A stretch of 64,000 bases of DNA. It comes from Halorarum salinum. Its GTDB lineage: Archaea > Halobacteriota > Halobacteria > Halobacteriales > Haloferacaceae. Positions 33,521 through 42,376 of the stretch are shown piece by piece. The stretch lies in assembly GCF_013402875.1 (NCBI RefSeq), contig NZ_CP058579.1, positions 3,955,273-4,019,272 on the forward strand. The letters run 5' to 3'. Made by a program: the position numbers and the translations under genes. Position 1 is the first letter of the stretch. Every line of letters begins with the position of its first letter. The notes under the pieces are model-generated. The model searched no databases and had not been told where the DNA came from. It saw only the letters and a program-made list of their open reading frames with translations.

Positions 33521-34381
33521 ATGGTAACGATAGGCACGATGGTCGCCGTCGCGGTCGACGGGATCGCGTTCGGCGTATTCCTCGCCCTGCTCGGGGTCGG
33601 AATCACGCTCGTGTTCGGGCTCGGCGACGTACTCAACCTGGCCATCGGGGCGTTCTCGGTGCTTGCGGTCATCTTCGCGACCGTGATGCTCGGTCGCGGT
33701 CAGGGGCTCGTCGTCGCGATACTCGTCGCGCTCGTCGCGGTGACCGCGCTGGGACTCCTCATCGACCGAACGCTCCTCTCGCTCGTCTATCGGTCGGAGG
33801 GGGAAGAACGGATCCTCCTCGGCATCTTCACGACGCTGGGACTGGTGATCTTCATCGACGGCGCCGTGAGCAACTTCTACCCCGCACGGTACACGCTCCC
33901 GCTCGACGTCGGCGTGGTTCCGGTCGGGGGCGCCGCGGTCACGGGGAGTTCGCTCGTCATCATCGCCGTGGGGGTCGCGATGCTCCTCGTGCTGTTCGCG
34001 TTCCTCCGGCGGACGTTCGTCGGCAAGGCCACGCGCACCGTCTTCCAGGACGAACGCGGGGCGCAACTCGTCGGCGTGAACCCCCGGCGGATTCGCACGC
34101 TCATCTTCGTCCTCTCCATCGCGGTGGCGGGTCTGGCCGGAATCGTCTTCGCCTTCGGCTCGAACGTGTCGGTCGCCTCCGGGTTCCAGTTCACCGTGTA
34201 CGCGCTCATCGTCTCCATCGTGGGGGGAGTGCGCAGCCTCACCGGCGCGATCGGCGCGGGGCTCCTCCTGGGCATCGTGAACGAGTTCGCGAACTTCTTC
34301 GTCGGCTCGTACGTCGCGATGATCATCCTGTTCGGGACGGCGATCGTCGTCCTGGTCGCGAAACCTGAGGTGATCTCGTGA
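33521..34381 (+). CDS. ABC importer permease (LivH type)
   Basis: 286 residues, about eight helices. Typical LivH start AFGVFLALLGVGITLVFGLG followed by DVLNLAIGAF, and VGVNPRRIRTLIFVLSIAVAGLAG for the ATPase-docking loop. Stop overlaps the LivM start by 4 bp. A TATA-like ACATATAC at 33483-33490 lies 31 bp upstream of the ATG at 33521, so the permease pair probably has its own promoter besides read-through from the binding-protein gene. Confidence 0.87.
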   Translation: MVTIGTMVAVAVDGIAFGVFLALLGVGITLVFGLGDVLNLAIGAFSVLAVIFATVMLGRGQGLVVAILVALVAVTALGLLIDRTLLSLVYRSEGEERILLGIFTTLGLVIFIDGAVSNFYPARYTLPLDVGVVPVGGAAVTGSSLVIIAVGVAMLLVLFAFLRRTFVGKATRTVFQDERGAQLVGVNPRRIRTLIFVLSIAVAGLAGIVFAFGSNVSVASGFQFTVYALIVSIVGGVRSLTGAIGAGLLLGIVNEFANFFVGSYVAMIILFGTAIVVLVAKPEVIS

Positions 34382-35394
34382 TCGCCCTGCCACGGGACGA
34401 GGTCCGGAACGTCGGCCTCGCCGCGGTCCTGCTCGCGCTCGCGCCGCTTCCGGTGCTCGGCAGCAGTTACTACCAGACGGTCCTCGTCCACCTCCTGGTC
34501 GTCGCGATGTTCGCGGTCGCGCTCAACGTCGTCTTCGGCCAGACCGATCAGCTGTTCCTGTTCATGGGCGGGCTCGCGGGGATCGGCGCGTACGGGACGG
34601 CCCTGCTCACCGACTGGCTCGGGATCACGGCCTGGCTCACCCTCCCGATCGCGGCGCTGTTCGCCGGGCTGGTCGGCCTGTCCGTGAGCTGGATCGCCGC
34701 GAAGCGGAAGTTCACGGTGGTGCTCATCTCGATTCTCACCCTGAACCTGCAGCTCGTCATCTCGGAGGTGCTGGTCGGCGCCCGCGACGTCACCGGCGGC
34801 TCGACCGGCTTCGCGTACACGTACTTCTCGATGTCCGAGATCGCGGAGGCGGTGGGTCTCGGCGAGAAGCTCGTCCTCTACTACCTCTCGCTCCTGCTGC
34901 TCGTGTGCCTTCTCCTCGCGTACGTCTGGCTCGTCCACTCGAACTACGGGGTCGCCTTCCAGGCCATCCGCGAGGACGAGACGGCGGCCGCCTCCATCGG
35001 CGTCGACGTGGTCCACTACAAGGTCGTCGCCGGCTTCGTCAGCGCGTTCGTCTTCGGGCTCGTCGGGGCGTTCTACGCGCTGGAGGCGGGCTACATCCTC
35101 CCGAGCGCCTTCGCGTTCCAGACGGTCGACGTGCTCGTGCTCATCGTCCTGATCGTCGGCGGCCTCCGGACGACGCTCGGCCCGGTCGTGGGTGCCGGCA
35201 TCGTCGTGGCCATAGAGGAGATCCTCGGCGCGACCCTCACCAACTGGCGGACCGCGATCTTCGGCGCCCTGCTCGTCTTCCTGTTCCTCTACTTCAGGAG
35301 CGGCGTCATCCCCGCGGTCGACGATCGGCTCGCCGGGATCGGCGTCATGTCCGACGAGCGCGACGACAAGCCGGACGACGAACCGGCCGGGTAA
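34378..35394 (+). CDS. ABC importer permease (LivM type)
   Basis: 338 residues, GTG start at 34378 overlapping the LivH stop by 4 bp. LivM features: FAVALNVVFGQTDQLFLFMGGLAGIGAYG, split here as the membrane core, and the docking loop FQAIREDETAAASIGVDV near residue 195. The C-terminus has a charged tail. It pairs with LivH to form the channel. The gene ends 75 bp before the convergent livF-like gene. Confidence 0.87.
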   Translation: MIALPRDEVRNVGLAAVLLALAPLPVLGSSYYQTVLVHLLVVAMFAVALNVVFGQTDQLFLFMGGLAGIGAYGTALLTDWLGITAWLTLPIAALFAGLVGLSVSWIAAKRKFTVVLISILTLNLQLVISEVLVGARDVTGGSTGFAYTYFSMSEIAEAVGLGEKLVLYYLSLLLLVCLLLAYVWLVHSNYGVAFQAIREDETAAASIGVDVVHYKVVAGFVSAFVFGLVGAFYALEAGYILPSAFAFQTVDVLVLIVLIVGGLRTTLGPVVGAGIVVAIEEILGATLTNWRTAIFGALLVFLFLYFRSGVIPAVDDRLAGIGVMSDERDDKPDDEPAG

Positions 35395-35469
35395 CGACCG
35401 GCACGCCTCCGCGGTTCCGTCGGCGAAACGAAGGGAACCGTTCCTCCGAACGTCCCGCGTTCGAACGCC

Positions 35470-36162
35470 CTACAGGTACGCCTCCTCGACGTACTCGGAC
35501 TCGAGGAGGCCGGGACCCGTGTCCTGGGTGACGATCTCGCCGTTCTCCAGCAGGTACGCGCGCCCGGCGAGCGAGAGCGCCCTGTGGACGTGCTGTTCGA
35601 CGAGCAGGACCGTCACCTCCTCGCTGATCTCCTCGATCTTCTCGAACATCCGGGCGGTGATCTGGGGGGCGAGCCCCTCCGAGGGCTCGTCCAGCGCCAG
35701 GATCTTCGGCTCGGCCATCAGCCCCCTGCCGATGGCGAGCATCTGCTGTTCCCCGCCCGAGAGCGAGCCGGCCCGCTGGGACGCGCGCCGCTCGAGCACC
35801 GGGAAGAGTTCGAACACCTCCCGCACGTTCCCCTCCAGCCCCTCGCGGCGGGTGTACGCGCCCATCTCCAGGTTCTCCCTGACGGTCATCTCGTCGAAGA
35901 GGTTCCGCTCCTCCGAGACGTGGACGAACCCCTTCTCGACGATCTCCGAGGGCTCGAGCGTGCTGGCGTCCTCGCCCCACAGCGTCACCCGACCGTCGTC
36001 GATGGGGTGGAGGCCCGAGAGCACCCGCAGCAGCGTCGACTTGCCGGCGCCGTTGGGTCCGACGATGGCGATCACGCCCTCGTCCTCGGGGACGGACAGC
36101 GAGAGGTCCCAGATCACCTGGATGCCGTCGTAGGAGACGTCGATCTCCGTCGCCTCGATCAT
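35470..36162 (-). CDS. ABC importer ATPase (LivF type)
   Basis: 230 residues. Walker A GPNGAGKSTLL, signature LSGGEQQML, Walker B ILALDEPSEGLAP, switch His in LLVEQHVHRAL. The EGLAP ending after Walker B marks the LivF branch. It overlaps the LivG-like gene by 4 bp. Both ATPase genes face the permease genes, so the transporter is encoded by two convergent transcripts. Confidence 0.88.
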   Translation of the reverse strand: MIEATEIDVSYDGIQVIWDLSLSVPEDEGVIAIVGPNGAGKSTLLRVLSGLHPIDDGRVTLWGEDASTLEPSEIVEKGFVHVSEERNLFDEMTVRENLEMGAYTRREGLEGNVREVFELFPVLERRASQRAGSLSGGEQQMLAIGRGLMAEPKILALDEPSEGLAPQITARMFEKIEEISEEVTVLLVEQHVHRALSLAGRAYLLENGEIVTQDTGPGLLESEYVEEAYL

Positions 36163-36884
36163 GCTTCCTCACCCAGGTAGGCCTCGACGACGGCCTCGTT
36201 CTCCCTGATCCCGGCCGGGGTGTCCTCGGCGATCTTCTCCCCGCTGTTCAACACGATGATCCGGTCGGCCACGCCCATGATGGCGTCCATGATGTGCTCG
36301 ATCCAGAACACCGAGACGCCGCGCTCGTCGCGGATGCGCCGGATGGTGTCGGTGAGCGTCTCGATCTCCCCCGGCGTGAGCCCGCTCGCGATCTCGTCGA
36401 GCAGGACGAGCTTGGGTTCGGCGGCGAGCGCCCTGGCGAGTTCCAGCTGTTTCTTCCGGGCGATGGGGAGCGCGCCGGCCTCCACGTCCGCCTTGTCTGC
36501 GAGCCCGATGAACTCGAGGACCTCCCGGCCGCGCTCGCGCGCCTCCGACCGGGAGACGGACTCCTCGGAGCCGAAGATGGCGCCGGCCGCGGCGTTCTCG
36601 AGCACGGTCATCTCGTCGAAGACGCGGACGATCTGGAACGTCCGGATCACCCCGAGTCGAGCGATCTCGTGTGTGTCCAGCTCGACCAGGTTCCGCCCGT
36701 CAAACTCCACGACGCCGCCGGGTTCGGGGTCGAAGATGCCCGTGATCGTGTTGAACAGCGTCGTCTTGCCCGCGCCGTTGGGCCCGATCAGGCCGACGAT
36801 CTCGCCCTCCCCGATCTCGAAATCGACGTCGTCGACGGCGACCAGCCCGCCGAACTGTTTCGTAACGTCATCAACTTCCAGCAT
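36159..36884 (-). CDS. ABC importer ATPase (LivG type)
   Basis: 241 residues from ATG 36884 (MLEVDDVTKQFGGL). Walker A GPNGAGKTTLFN, LivG-type SGLTPGE after Walker B (LVLLDEIASGLTP), and FWIEHIMDAIMGVADRI at the switch His. The signature segment reads LPIARKKQLELARALA; the Ser of the usual LSGG/LPYG motif is changed as in most LivG proteins. A longer frame upstream exists but the TATA at 36911-36920 fits 36884. Confidence 0.87.
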   Translation of the reverse strand: MLEVDDVTKQFGGLVAVDDVDFEIGEGEIVGLIGPNGAGKTTLFNTITGIFDPEPGGVVEFDGRNLVELDTHEIARLGVIRTFQIVRVFDEMTVLENAAAGAIFGSEESVSRSEARERGREVLEFIGLADKADVEAGALPIARKKQLELARALAAEPKLVLLDEIASGLTPGEIETLTDTIRRIRDERGVSVFWIEHIMDAIMGVADRIIVLNSGEKIAEDTPAGIRENEAVVEAYLGEEA

Positions 36885-36910
36885 CGTTACCGGGTGACGG
36901 ACCCGGCCCA

Positions 36911-36920
36911 CCATAAATCC
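36911..36920 (-). promoter_or_regulatory. TATA promoter of livGF-like operon
   Basis: GGATTTATGG on the minus strand, 27-36 bp upstream of ATG 36884. Confidence 0.5.
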
Positions 36921-37080
36921 TGCTAGCGACGGGGAAAACGCCCGGCGACCGGCCGTTCCACCGGCCCGCGTTCGACGGCGACATGGCGCGTTCGACGGGA
37001 ACGGGGACGCGTTCGAGGTCGGCCGGAAAGGGCGCGAGACGGCACGACCACGCCCCCGAAGGGCCACACGCCGGGTCCGG

Positions 37081-38613
37081 TCATCCGTCGTCCTGCCGGA
37101 GCCGGTACCGCATGATCTTCCCGCTCGGGTTGCGTGGAATCTTCTCGACGAACTCGTACTCGCGCGGCCGTTTGAAGTCCGCCAGCCCGTCGTGTTCCCG
37201 ACACCACTCGTCGAGGACCTCGGCCGTGGCGTCGCCGTCGACGTAGGCTTTCACGATCTCGCCCCACTCCTCGCTGGGGCTCCCGACGACGCCGACCTCG
37301 GTCACGTCCGCGTGTGCGGTCAACACGTCCTCGACCTCGGCCGGGTGGACGTTCTCGCCGCCGCTGATGACGAGGTCGTCCGCCCGCCCCGTCACGACGA
37401 CGTTCCCGTCCTCCCGCTCGTAGGCCGCGTCGCCGGTGAAGTACCAGCCGTCGACGATCGCCTTCCGCGTCTCCTCCGGTTCGTTCAGGTACCCGGAGAA
37501 CGAGGCCGGCGAATCGGTGTGGACGACGAGTTCGCCCTCGACGCCGGGGGCGACGGTCTCCGCCGGATCCGCCGCGTCGAGGTCGACGATGCGCGTCCGA
37601 TGGAACGTGTGGCTGTTCCCCACGACCGTCGGCTCGTCGACGGTCCGCAGGTCGACGAACTCGAGCGGATCGTACGTCTCGGTGTTGCCGTAGACGTTGG
37701 TGAACCGCTCCGGGTCGAACGCCCCGTCGACCGCCTCGAAGAGCGTCCGGTCCATCGGCGCCCCCGAGTACGCGACCGTGGCGACCGTGTCCAGGGAGGC
37801 CCCCTCGACCGCGTCGGCGTTCAGCATGTGCCGGAAGATCGTGGGCGCCTCGTGGAGCGCCGTCACGCCCTCGGCGTCGATCGTCCGCACCGCCACCCCG
37901 GGGTCGAACTCCGGCATGCACAGGTACGTCCCGCTCGCCGCCATCATCGAACAGAGGATCCCGTGTAGGCCGACGGTGTGATACAGCGGCATCACCCCGA
38001 GCATCGTCTCGCGGAGGTAGTACCCCTGCCCGAGCGAGTTGCTGAGCGTGCGCGCGACGGTCGCCTCGCGGCTGATCGGGATGCCCTTGGGGTCGCCCGT
38101 CGTCCCCGACGTGTACAGGATCACGCTCGGGTCGTCCGGTCCGACCTCGGGGGCGTCCCCCGCGAGGGACCCGCCGCGGAACTCCCCGTACGGTTCGGCG
38201 AAGGACGGGGTGTCGTCCCCGACGTGAACGCGGGTCCCACAGTCGAGTCCCCCGCCGGATTGGGCGCGTTCGACCGCCTCCCGCGAGAGGTCGTCGAACA
38301 CGAACGCCGACGGGGAGGAGTCCCGGAGGTGGTAGTCGACGTCGTCCGCCGGGAGGCGGAAGTTGAACGGGACCGCGACCGCCCCCACCCTCTGGGTCGC
38401 CAGGAACGTCGCCGCGTGCTCCGGCCGGTTCGCCATGCTGACGGCGACGCGGTCGCCGGGCCCGATCCCGCGGTCGACGAGTCCGGCGGCGACCGACTCG
38501 ACCTCCGCTGCCAGTTCCTCGTAGGTGTGGCGCTCGCCGGTCGCGACGTCGACGACGGCGTCCCGGTCCGGCGTCCGGGAGACGGATCGTTCGAACATCG
38601 AGGTGACGTCCAT
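37081..38613 (-). CDS. AMP-forming acyl/aryl-CoA synthetase
   Basis: 510 residues. Motif order of the adenylate-forming family: ILYTSGTTGDPKGIPIS near residue 155, VYGNTETYDPL, WYFTGDAAYER, VTGRADDLVISGGENVHP and the C-terminal PRNPSGKIMRYRLR with the catalytic Lys. Closest in look to 4-chlorobenzoate/medium-chain type ligases. Substrate not predictable. A TATA-like TTTTAACTG lies about 25 bp upstream of its ATG. Divergent from the thioesterase gene. Confidence 0.87.
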   Translation of the reverse strand: MDVTSMFERSVSRTPDRDAVVDVATGERHTYEELAAEVESVAAGLVDRGIGPGDRVAVSMANRPEHAATFLATQRVGAVAVPFNFRLPADDVDYHLRDSSPSAFVFDDLSREAVERAQSGGGLDCGTRVHVGDDTPSFAEPYGEFRGGSLAGDAPEVGPDDPSVILYTSGTTGDPKGIPISREATVARTLSNSLGQGYYLRETMLGVMPLYHTVGLHGILCSMMAASGTYLCMPEFDPGVAVRTIDAEGVTALHEAPTIFRHMLNADAVEGASLDTVATVAYSGAPMDRTLFEAVDGAFDPERFTNVYGNTETYDPLEFVDLRTVDEPTVVGNSHTFHRTRIVDLDAADPAETVAPGVEGELVVHTDSPASFSGYLNEPEETRKAIVDGWYFTGDAAYEREDGNVVVTGRADDLVISGGENVHPAEVEDVLTAHADVTEVGVVGSPSEEWGEIVKAYVDGDATAEVLDEWCREHDGLADFKRPREYEFVEKIPRNPSGKIMRYRLRQDDG

Positions 38614-38725
38614 GGCCGAGCGTAGCGGGAAATACAGTTAAAAGTTCACCCCGAATTCAGGTCGGTCCCGCCGGGGACGTCGACGGAATCACAACGGATT
38701 TGCCCGTCGGAATCCAGGCCCTTCC

Positions 38726-39580
38726 ATGGGCGAACTCCTCCGCCACAAGGTGCGGTTCGGCGAACTCTCGTACGGTCCACTCCTGCACAACGCGACGTTC
38801 TTCGACCTCCTGATCGAGGCGACGGAGGAGCTCTCCTACGAACTCGGCTACACCGTCGAGGAGATCGTCGAGGCGGGGGGGGTCCCGTACGCGCCGGTCG
38901 CGATCCACGCCGACGTCTCCCGGTACCCTCGCTACGAGGACACGATCGTCGTCGACGTCGAACCGGTCTCGATCGGGGAGAACCACGTGCAGTTCGCCTA
39001 CCGGTTCGAACGGGCCTCCGACGGGGCCGAGTTCGGCCACGCCACCATGGTCCAGGTGACGATCACCCCCGACGGGGCCGCGGAGCCGATCACGCCCGCC
39101 CTCCGCGACGAGCTGGAATCGCTCGGATCGGCGGACCGCCGGCCCGTCGAGATCGACCCCCGACCCGTCGAGGGGGACGGCCCCCAGTTCGCTCGCGACG
39201 TGACGTTCAGGACGCCGCTCCTGGAGGCGGCGAACCTGGGCTACTTCGAGGACTACGCCCGGGAGCTGTCGATCACGCTCGAGACGTTCCTCGAGGACCG
39301 GGGCCGCTCGCTCCGCTCGCTGACGGACGGGGCGTACCCGTTCGTCCCGGTCGGCTGGGACATGACGTTGGAGAACTCCATCCGGTTCGAGGACGAGATC
39401 GCGATCGTCGGACGGGTGCTCGACGCAGACGAGGATGCGATCGACGTCGCCTACGAGTTGCGACGGGAGTCGACCGACGACGTCTGCATCCGGGCGGACC
39501 TCAGCTACGGCTGTTTCGACGGCGACGGCGAACGCGTCCCCTTCCCGGCCGAGGCGGTCGAACTCGTCGGCTCCGGGTGA
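38726..39580 (+). CDS. Tandem hot-dog acyl-CoA thioesterase
   Basis: 284 residues forming two hot-dog units. The first (residues about 1-120) has VRFGELSYGPLLHNATFFDLL and IHADVSRYPRYEDTIVVDV, as in 4-hydroxybenzoyl-CoA thioesterases. The second (about 145-280) repeats it: VTFRTPLLEAANLGYFEDYARE, split by the same spacing, then MTLENSIRFEDEIAIVGRVL. Double hot-dogs fold on themselves like a dimer of single-domain thioesterases. It may relieve CoA trapping in the aromatic pathway. Confidence 0.75.
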   Translation: MGELLRHKVRFGELSYGPLLHNATFFDLLIEATEELSYELGYTVEEIVEAGGVPYAPVAIHADVSRYPRYEDTIVVDVEPVSIGENHVQFAYRFERASDGAEFGHATMVQVTITPDGAAEPITPALRDELESLGSADRRPVEIDPRPVEGDGPQFARDVTFRTPLLEAANLGYFEDYARELSITLETFLEDRGRSLRSLTDGAYPFVPVGWDMTLENSIRFEDEIAIVGRVLDADEDAIDVAYELRRESTDDVCIRADLSYGCFDGDGERVPFPAEAVELVGSG

Positions 39581-39716
39581 TCGGTCGACCGCGACCGCCG
39601 ACCGAGGGCGAACCGTCCCCCGGGCGGGTTCCACGCGGTCGCGACCGCACGGCGGTCGGGCGGGCCCCGACGGGCGCTCCGCGCCGCTACCCGCCGAATC
39701 CCCGAGGACCCACTGA

Positions 39717-39724
39717 TTATATAA
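39717..39724 (+). promoter_or_regulatory. TATA promoter of enoyl-CoA hydratase gene
   Basis: TTATATAA, 25-32 bp upstream of ATG 39749. Ideal spacing for a leaderless mRNA. Confidence 0.65.
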
Positions 39725-39748
39725 GGAATCCCCGACAACTGGGATTCG

Positions 39749-40567
39749 ATGTCCGACCCGGATTTCGACGCCATCTCGTGGAGCTTCGACGAGGAGACCG
39801 GCATCGGCGAGGTCACGCTCGATCGCCCGGAGGCGATGAACGCGATCGACGAGACGATGCAGCGCGAGGTCATCGCCGCCTTCGACCGCTTCGAGGAACT
39901 CGACGACGAGGCCGACGGGGTCGCCGTCAGCGCGGTGATCGTGGACGGTGCCGGCGAGAAGGCGTTCAGCAGCGGCCTCGACCTCCGCGAGATGGAGGGG
40001 CTCGAGGACCACGACGAGCGGAAGCTGATCCCCGACCTCTTCTGCGAGGCGACCGACGCGATCGAGTCGTACGACGCGCCGGTGATCGCGAGCGTCGACG
40101 GCCTCTGTCTCGGCGGGGGGTTCGAGTTCGCCATCGCCTGCGACTTCCGCTTCGCGAGCGAGGCCAGCACGTTCGGCCAGCCGGAGGTCAACTTCGGCCT
40201 GCTCCCCGGCGGCGGCGCCGCCCAGCGGCTCTCGACGATCGTCGGCGTGAGCCGGGCGAAGGAGCTGTGCATGACCGGGAAGAAGATCGACGCGGAGCAG
40301 GCCCTCGAGTGGGGGGTGCTCACCGAGGTCCGGCCGGCCGAGGAGCTCGAGGACGCGGTTCGGGAGTTCGCTGACACCCTCGCGAGCAAGCCGCCGCTCG
40401 CGCTCCGCGGCATCAAGGACGCGTCCAACATGACCCGACAGGTCGGCTACGAGGAGGCGCTCGACTACGGCGGCCACATCTGGGTCACCCTCTCCCGGAC
40501 CCACGACCACGCGGAGGGGATGGAGGCGTTCGCGGAGGACCGGGCGCCCGAGTTCGAGGGTCGATAG
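39749..40567 (+). CDS. Enoyl-CoA hydratase family protein
   Basis: 272 residues. Crotonase motifs: FSSGLDLREME (oxyanion loop), GGGFEFAIACD and GQPEVNFGLLPGGG, with both catalytic Glu positions kept, and a C-terminal EGMEAFAEDRAPEFEGR typical of the family. It should be a hydratase. Its strong promoter and the divergent/convergent neighbours show it is transcribed alone. It converges with the ferredoxin gene of the Paa block (29 bp between stops). Confidence 0.88.
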   Translation: MSDPDFDAISWSFDEETGIGEVTLDRPEAMNAIDETMQREVIAAFDRFEELDDEADGVAVSAVIVDGAGEKAFSSGLDLREMEGLEDHDERKLIPDLFCEATDAIESYDAPVIASVDGLCLGGGFEFAIACDFRFASEASTFGQPEVNFGLLPGGGAAQRLSTIVGVSRAKELCMTGKKIDAEQALEWGVLTEVRPAEELEDAVREFADTLASKPPLALRGIKDASNMTRQVGYEEALDYGGHIWVTLSRTHDHAEGMEAFAEDRAPEFEGR

Positions 40568-40596
40568 CGGTCGAACCGCCGGAGCGGTCCGCGGAC

Positions 40597-40881
40597 CTAC
40601 GGGCTCGAGTTCGTCTCGATCCGCAGGTCCGACAGCGGCTTCCCGATGCACGTCAGGACGTAGCCGTCCTCCTTCTCCGACTCCGAGAGGAACATCCCCT
40701 CCGACTGTTCCACGTCGCCGTCCTCCTCGCGGCTGGCACAGCAGACGCCACAGATCCCCCGCCGGCAGCGGTATGGGAGCGACAGGCCCATCTCCTCGCC
40801 GACGTCCAGGATCGACTCGTTCTCCGACACCTCGAGGGTGACGCCCTCGTTCACGAACTCGACCTCGTACGTCTCCACCAT
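40597..40881 (-). CDS. Plant-type 2Fe-2S ferredoxin
   Basis: 94 residues. Cluster motif CRRGICGVCCASREEDGD (C-x4-C-x2-C) with the fourth Cys in YVLTCIGKPL. The fold is that of the C-terminal ferredoxin domain of PaaE, but without the flavin reductase part. It is 2 bp downstream of the GNAT gene and close to the PaaC/PaaD genes on the same strand, so it is the likely electron donor for the epoxygenase. The reductase must be encoded elsewhere. Confidence 0.87.
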   Translation of the reverse strand: MVETYEVEFVNEGVTLEVSENESILDVGEEMGLSLPYRCRRGICGVCCASREEDGDVEQSEGMFLSESEKEDGYVLTCIGKPLSDLRIETNSSP

Positions 40882-40883
40882 CG

Positions 40884-41366
40884 TTACAGCGTCCCCTCGA
40901 AGGTGTGTTTCATCGGATCCAGCCCGAGCTCGCGGAAGGCGTCGCGCGCCTCCTCGTCGCCCTCGACGGCGTCGATGCGGTAGAACCCGACGCCGCGGGG
41001 CTCCTCGCTCAACCAGGCCTCGGCGGCGTCGAGCAGCGCCCGTCCGACGCCGTCCCCCCGCGCGTCCTCCCGGACGAACAGCCCGTGTATCTTCCCGTGG
41101 CGGTCGAGCTGGAAGATCGGGTGTTCCCCGACGATCCGAACCTCGAGCACCCCGACGTACTCCTCCCCCCCGTCCACGGCGAGCAGCACCGTGCTGTACT
41201 TCGAATCGATCAGCTGGTTCTCGAAGTACGAGAGCCAGTGCTCGTCGGCGCCCTCCTTGGCCTCGTATCGGTCGTTGAACTCGGCGAGGTGGGACGTGAA
41301 CCCGTGCCAGAGGTCGAGGAGCCCCTCCCCGTCCTCGATCGTCGCCTCGCGAACGGTGAGTTCCAT
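40884..41366 (-). CDS. GNAT-family N-acetyltransferase
   Basis: 160 residues. Acetyl-CoA binding motif VREDARGDGVGRALLDAA (Arg-x-x-Gly-x-Gly/Ala) at about residues 93-110; N-terminus LTVREATIEDGEGLLDLW is the standard GNAT first strand and helix. Substrate unknown. It is unusual to find it inside the Paa block, 60 bp after the zinc-ribbon gene and 2 bp before the ferredoxin gene. Confidence 0.82.
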   Translation of the reverse strand: MELTVREATIEDGEGLLDLWHGFTSHLAEFNDRYEAKEGADEHWLSYFENQLIDSKYSTVLLAVDGGEEYVGVLEVRIVGEHPIFQLDRHGKIHGLFVREDARGDGVGRALLDAAEAWLSEEPRGVGFYRIDAVEGDEEARDAFRELGLDPMKHTFEGTL

Positions 41367-41426
41367 GCGTCCCGGGAGTGGTCCCTCGGCCGACTTAAAC
41401 CCTCGGAGTGGGTCCGCTACGCGGCG

Positions 41427-41618
41427 TCAGCGGCCGGTGTCGGGGCGCCTGGCTTCGCCCCATTTGATCCGCTCGAAGGGGGTCTCACAGGCGTTACAGT
41501 AGTACTGGCTCTTCGACACCTCGGGGCCGAAGTCCGAGTCCTTGACGACGTCCGAGGAGCCGCAGAACGGACAGGAGACGTCCTCGTCCGGCCGGTCGTC
41601 CCCGTCGGATCGGCTCAT
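41427..41618 (-). CDS. Stand-alone zinc-ribbon part of PaaD
   Basis: 63 residues from ATG 41618, overlapping the PaaC-like stop by 4 bp. Two Cys pairs, CPFCGSSDVVKDSDFGPEVS and CNAC, are spaced as in the C-terminal zinc ribbon of bacterial PaaD (CPxCGS...FG...YRCxxCxEPF). Ending ETPFERIKWGE also matches that domain. In bacteria this ribbon is fused to the DUF59 domain; here the DUF59 part is a different gene (42582-42953) with two genes in between. Likely role: assembly of the Fe or Fe-S centre of the epoxygenase. Confidence 0.8.
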   Translation of the reverse strand: MSRSDGDDRPDEDVSCPFCGSSDVVKDSDFGPEVSKSQYYCNACETPFERIKWGEARRPDTGR

Positions 41619-42376
41619 TCCGCGGCGAACTCCTTGTTCCGGGTTCCCCGGATGGACTCCAGAACGTTGGCCTCGATCCCGCCCTCGACGATCCGGCGGC
41701 GGCGCCCGTCCCAGTCGGCCGCGGCCAGCCCGTCGGGCTCCGGGACCGTGACGTCCGTCCCGCTCGTGAGCCCCTCGCAGTGGTCCAGGAACGCCTCCCG
41801 GAGTTCGGCGACCGAGCGGTCCGTGAACCCCGCCTCGAGGAGCGGGTCGGTGCCGTCGTCGTACTCGGACGGGCCGACGAACGCCAGCACGTCGGGGAGC
41901 GTCTCCTCGAGGGCCGCCTGGAACTCCTCGGGCTCCGAGCTCGCGAGGTGTTCGAGCCAGCCGTCGTGGAAGTCGAAGTGGGAGTACTCCTCCTCGCTCA
42001 TCTTGTCCGTGAGTCCCGCGAAGTCGTCGTGGACGATGGCGTCGAGCAGCAGCAGCGCCGCCCGGTCGGTCAGCCCGAACCGGACCTCGAACCGCGTCCA
42101 GTCGGGCGCCGGCCGGTCGGTCGTCGCGGCGTTGCAGAACTCGTCGCCCTCGCGGTCCTCCCTGAGCCAGTCGCCGTCGCGGCCCTGTCCCTCGAGCTGG
42201 AGGAAGAACTGGCGGACCTGCCCGTACTCGTCCTGCGTGAGGCTGAACAGCGCGATGCTGTCGGAGATGTTCGGCCCCAGGAACGCCTGCTCGGCGTACC
42301 AGTGCGAGAGCATGAGCTTCGTGTCCGCGATCGCCTGGACGTAGTCGACCGCCTCGGCGGGCCACCCGTCGGTCAT
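41615..42376 (-). CDS. paaC: Phenylacetyl-CoA epoxygenase subunit PaaC-like
   Basis: 253 residues. Ferritin-like helical protein of the PaaA/PaaC family. The first metal-type motif is degenerate (LTQDEYGQVRQFF, Gln in place of His), while SEEEYSHFDFHDGWLEHLA keeps Glu-x-x-His. This fits the structural, non-catalytic role of PaaC, which scaffolds PaaA. It overlaps PaaB by 4 bp and the zinc-ribbon gene by 4 bp. Confidence 0.83.
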   Translation of the reverse strand: MTDGWPAEAVDYVQAIADTKLMLSHWYAEQAFLGPNISDSIALFSLTQDEYGQVRQFFLQLEGQGRDGDWLREDREGDEFCNAATTDRPAPDWTRFEVRFGLTDRAALLLLDAIVHDDFAGLTDKMSEEEYSHFDFHDGWLEHLASSEPEEFQAALEETLPDVLAFVGPSEYDDGTDPLLEAGFTDRSVAELREAFLDHCEGLTSGTDVTVPEPDGLAAADWDGRRRRIVEGGIEANVLESIRGTRNKEFAAE

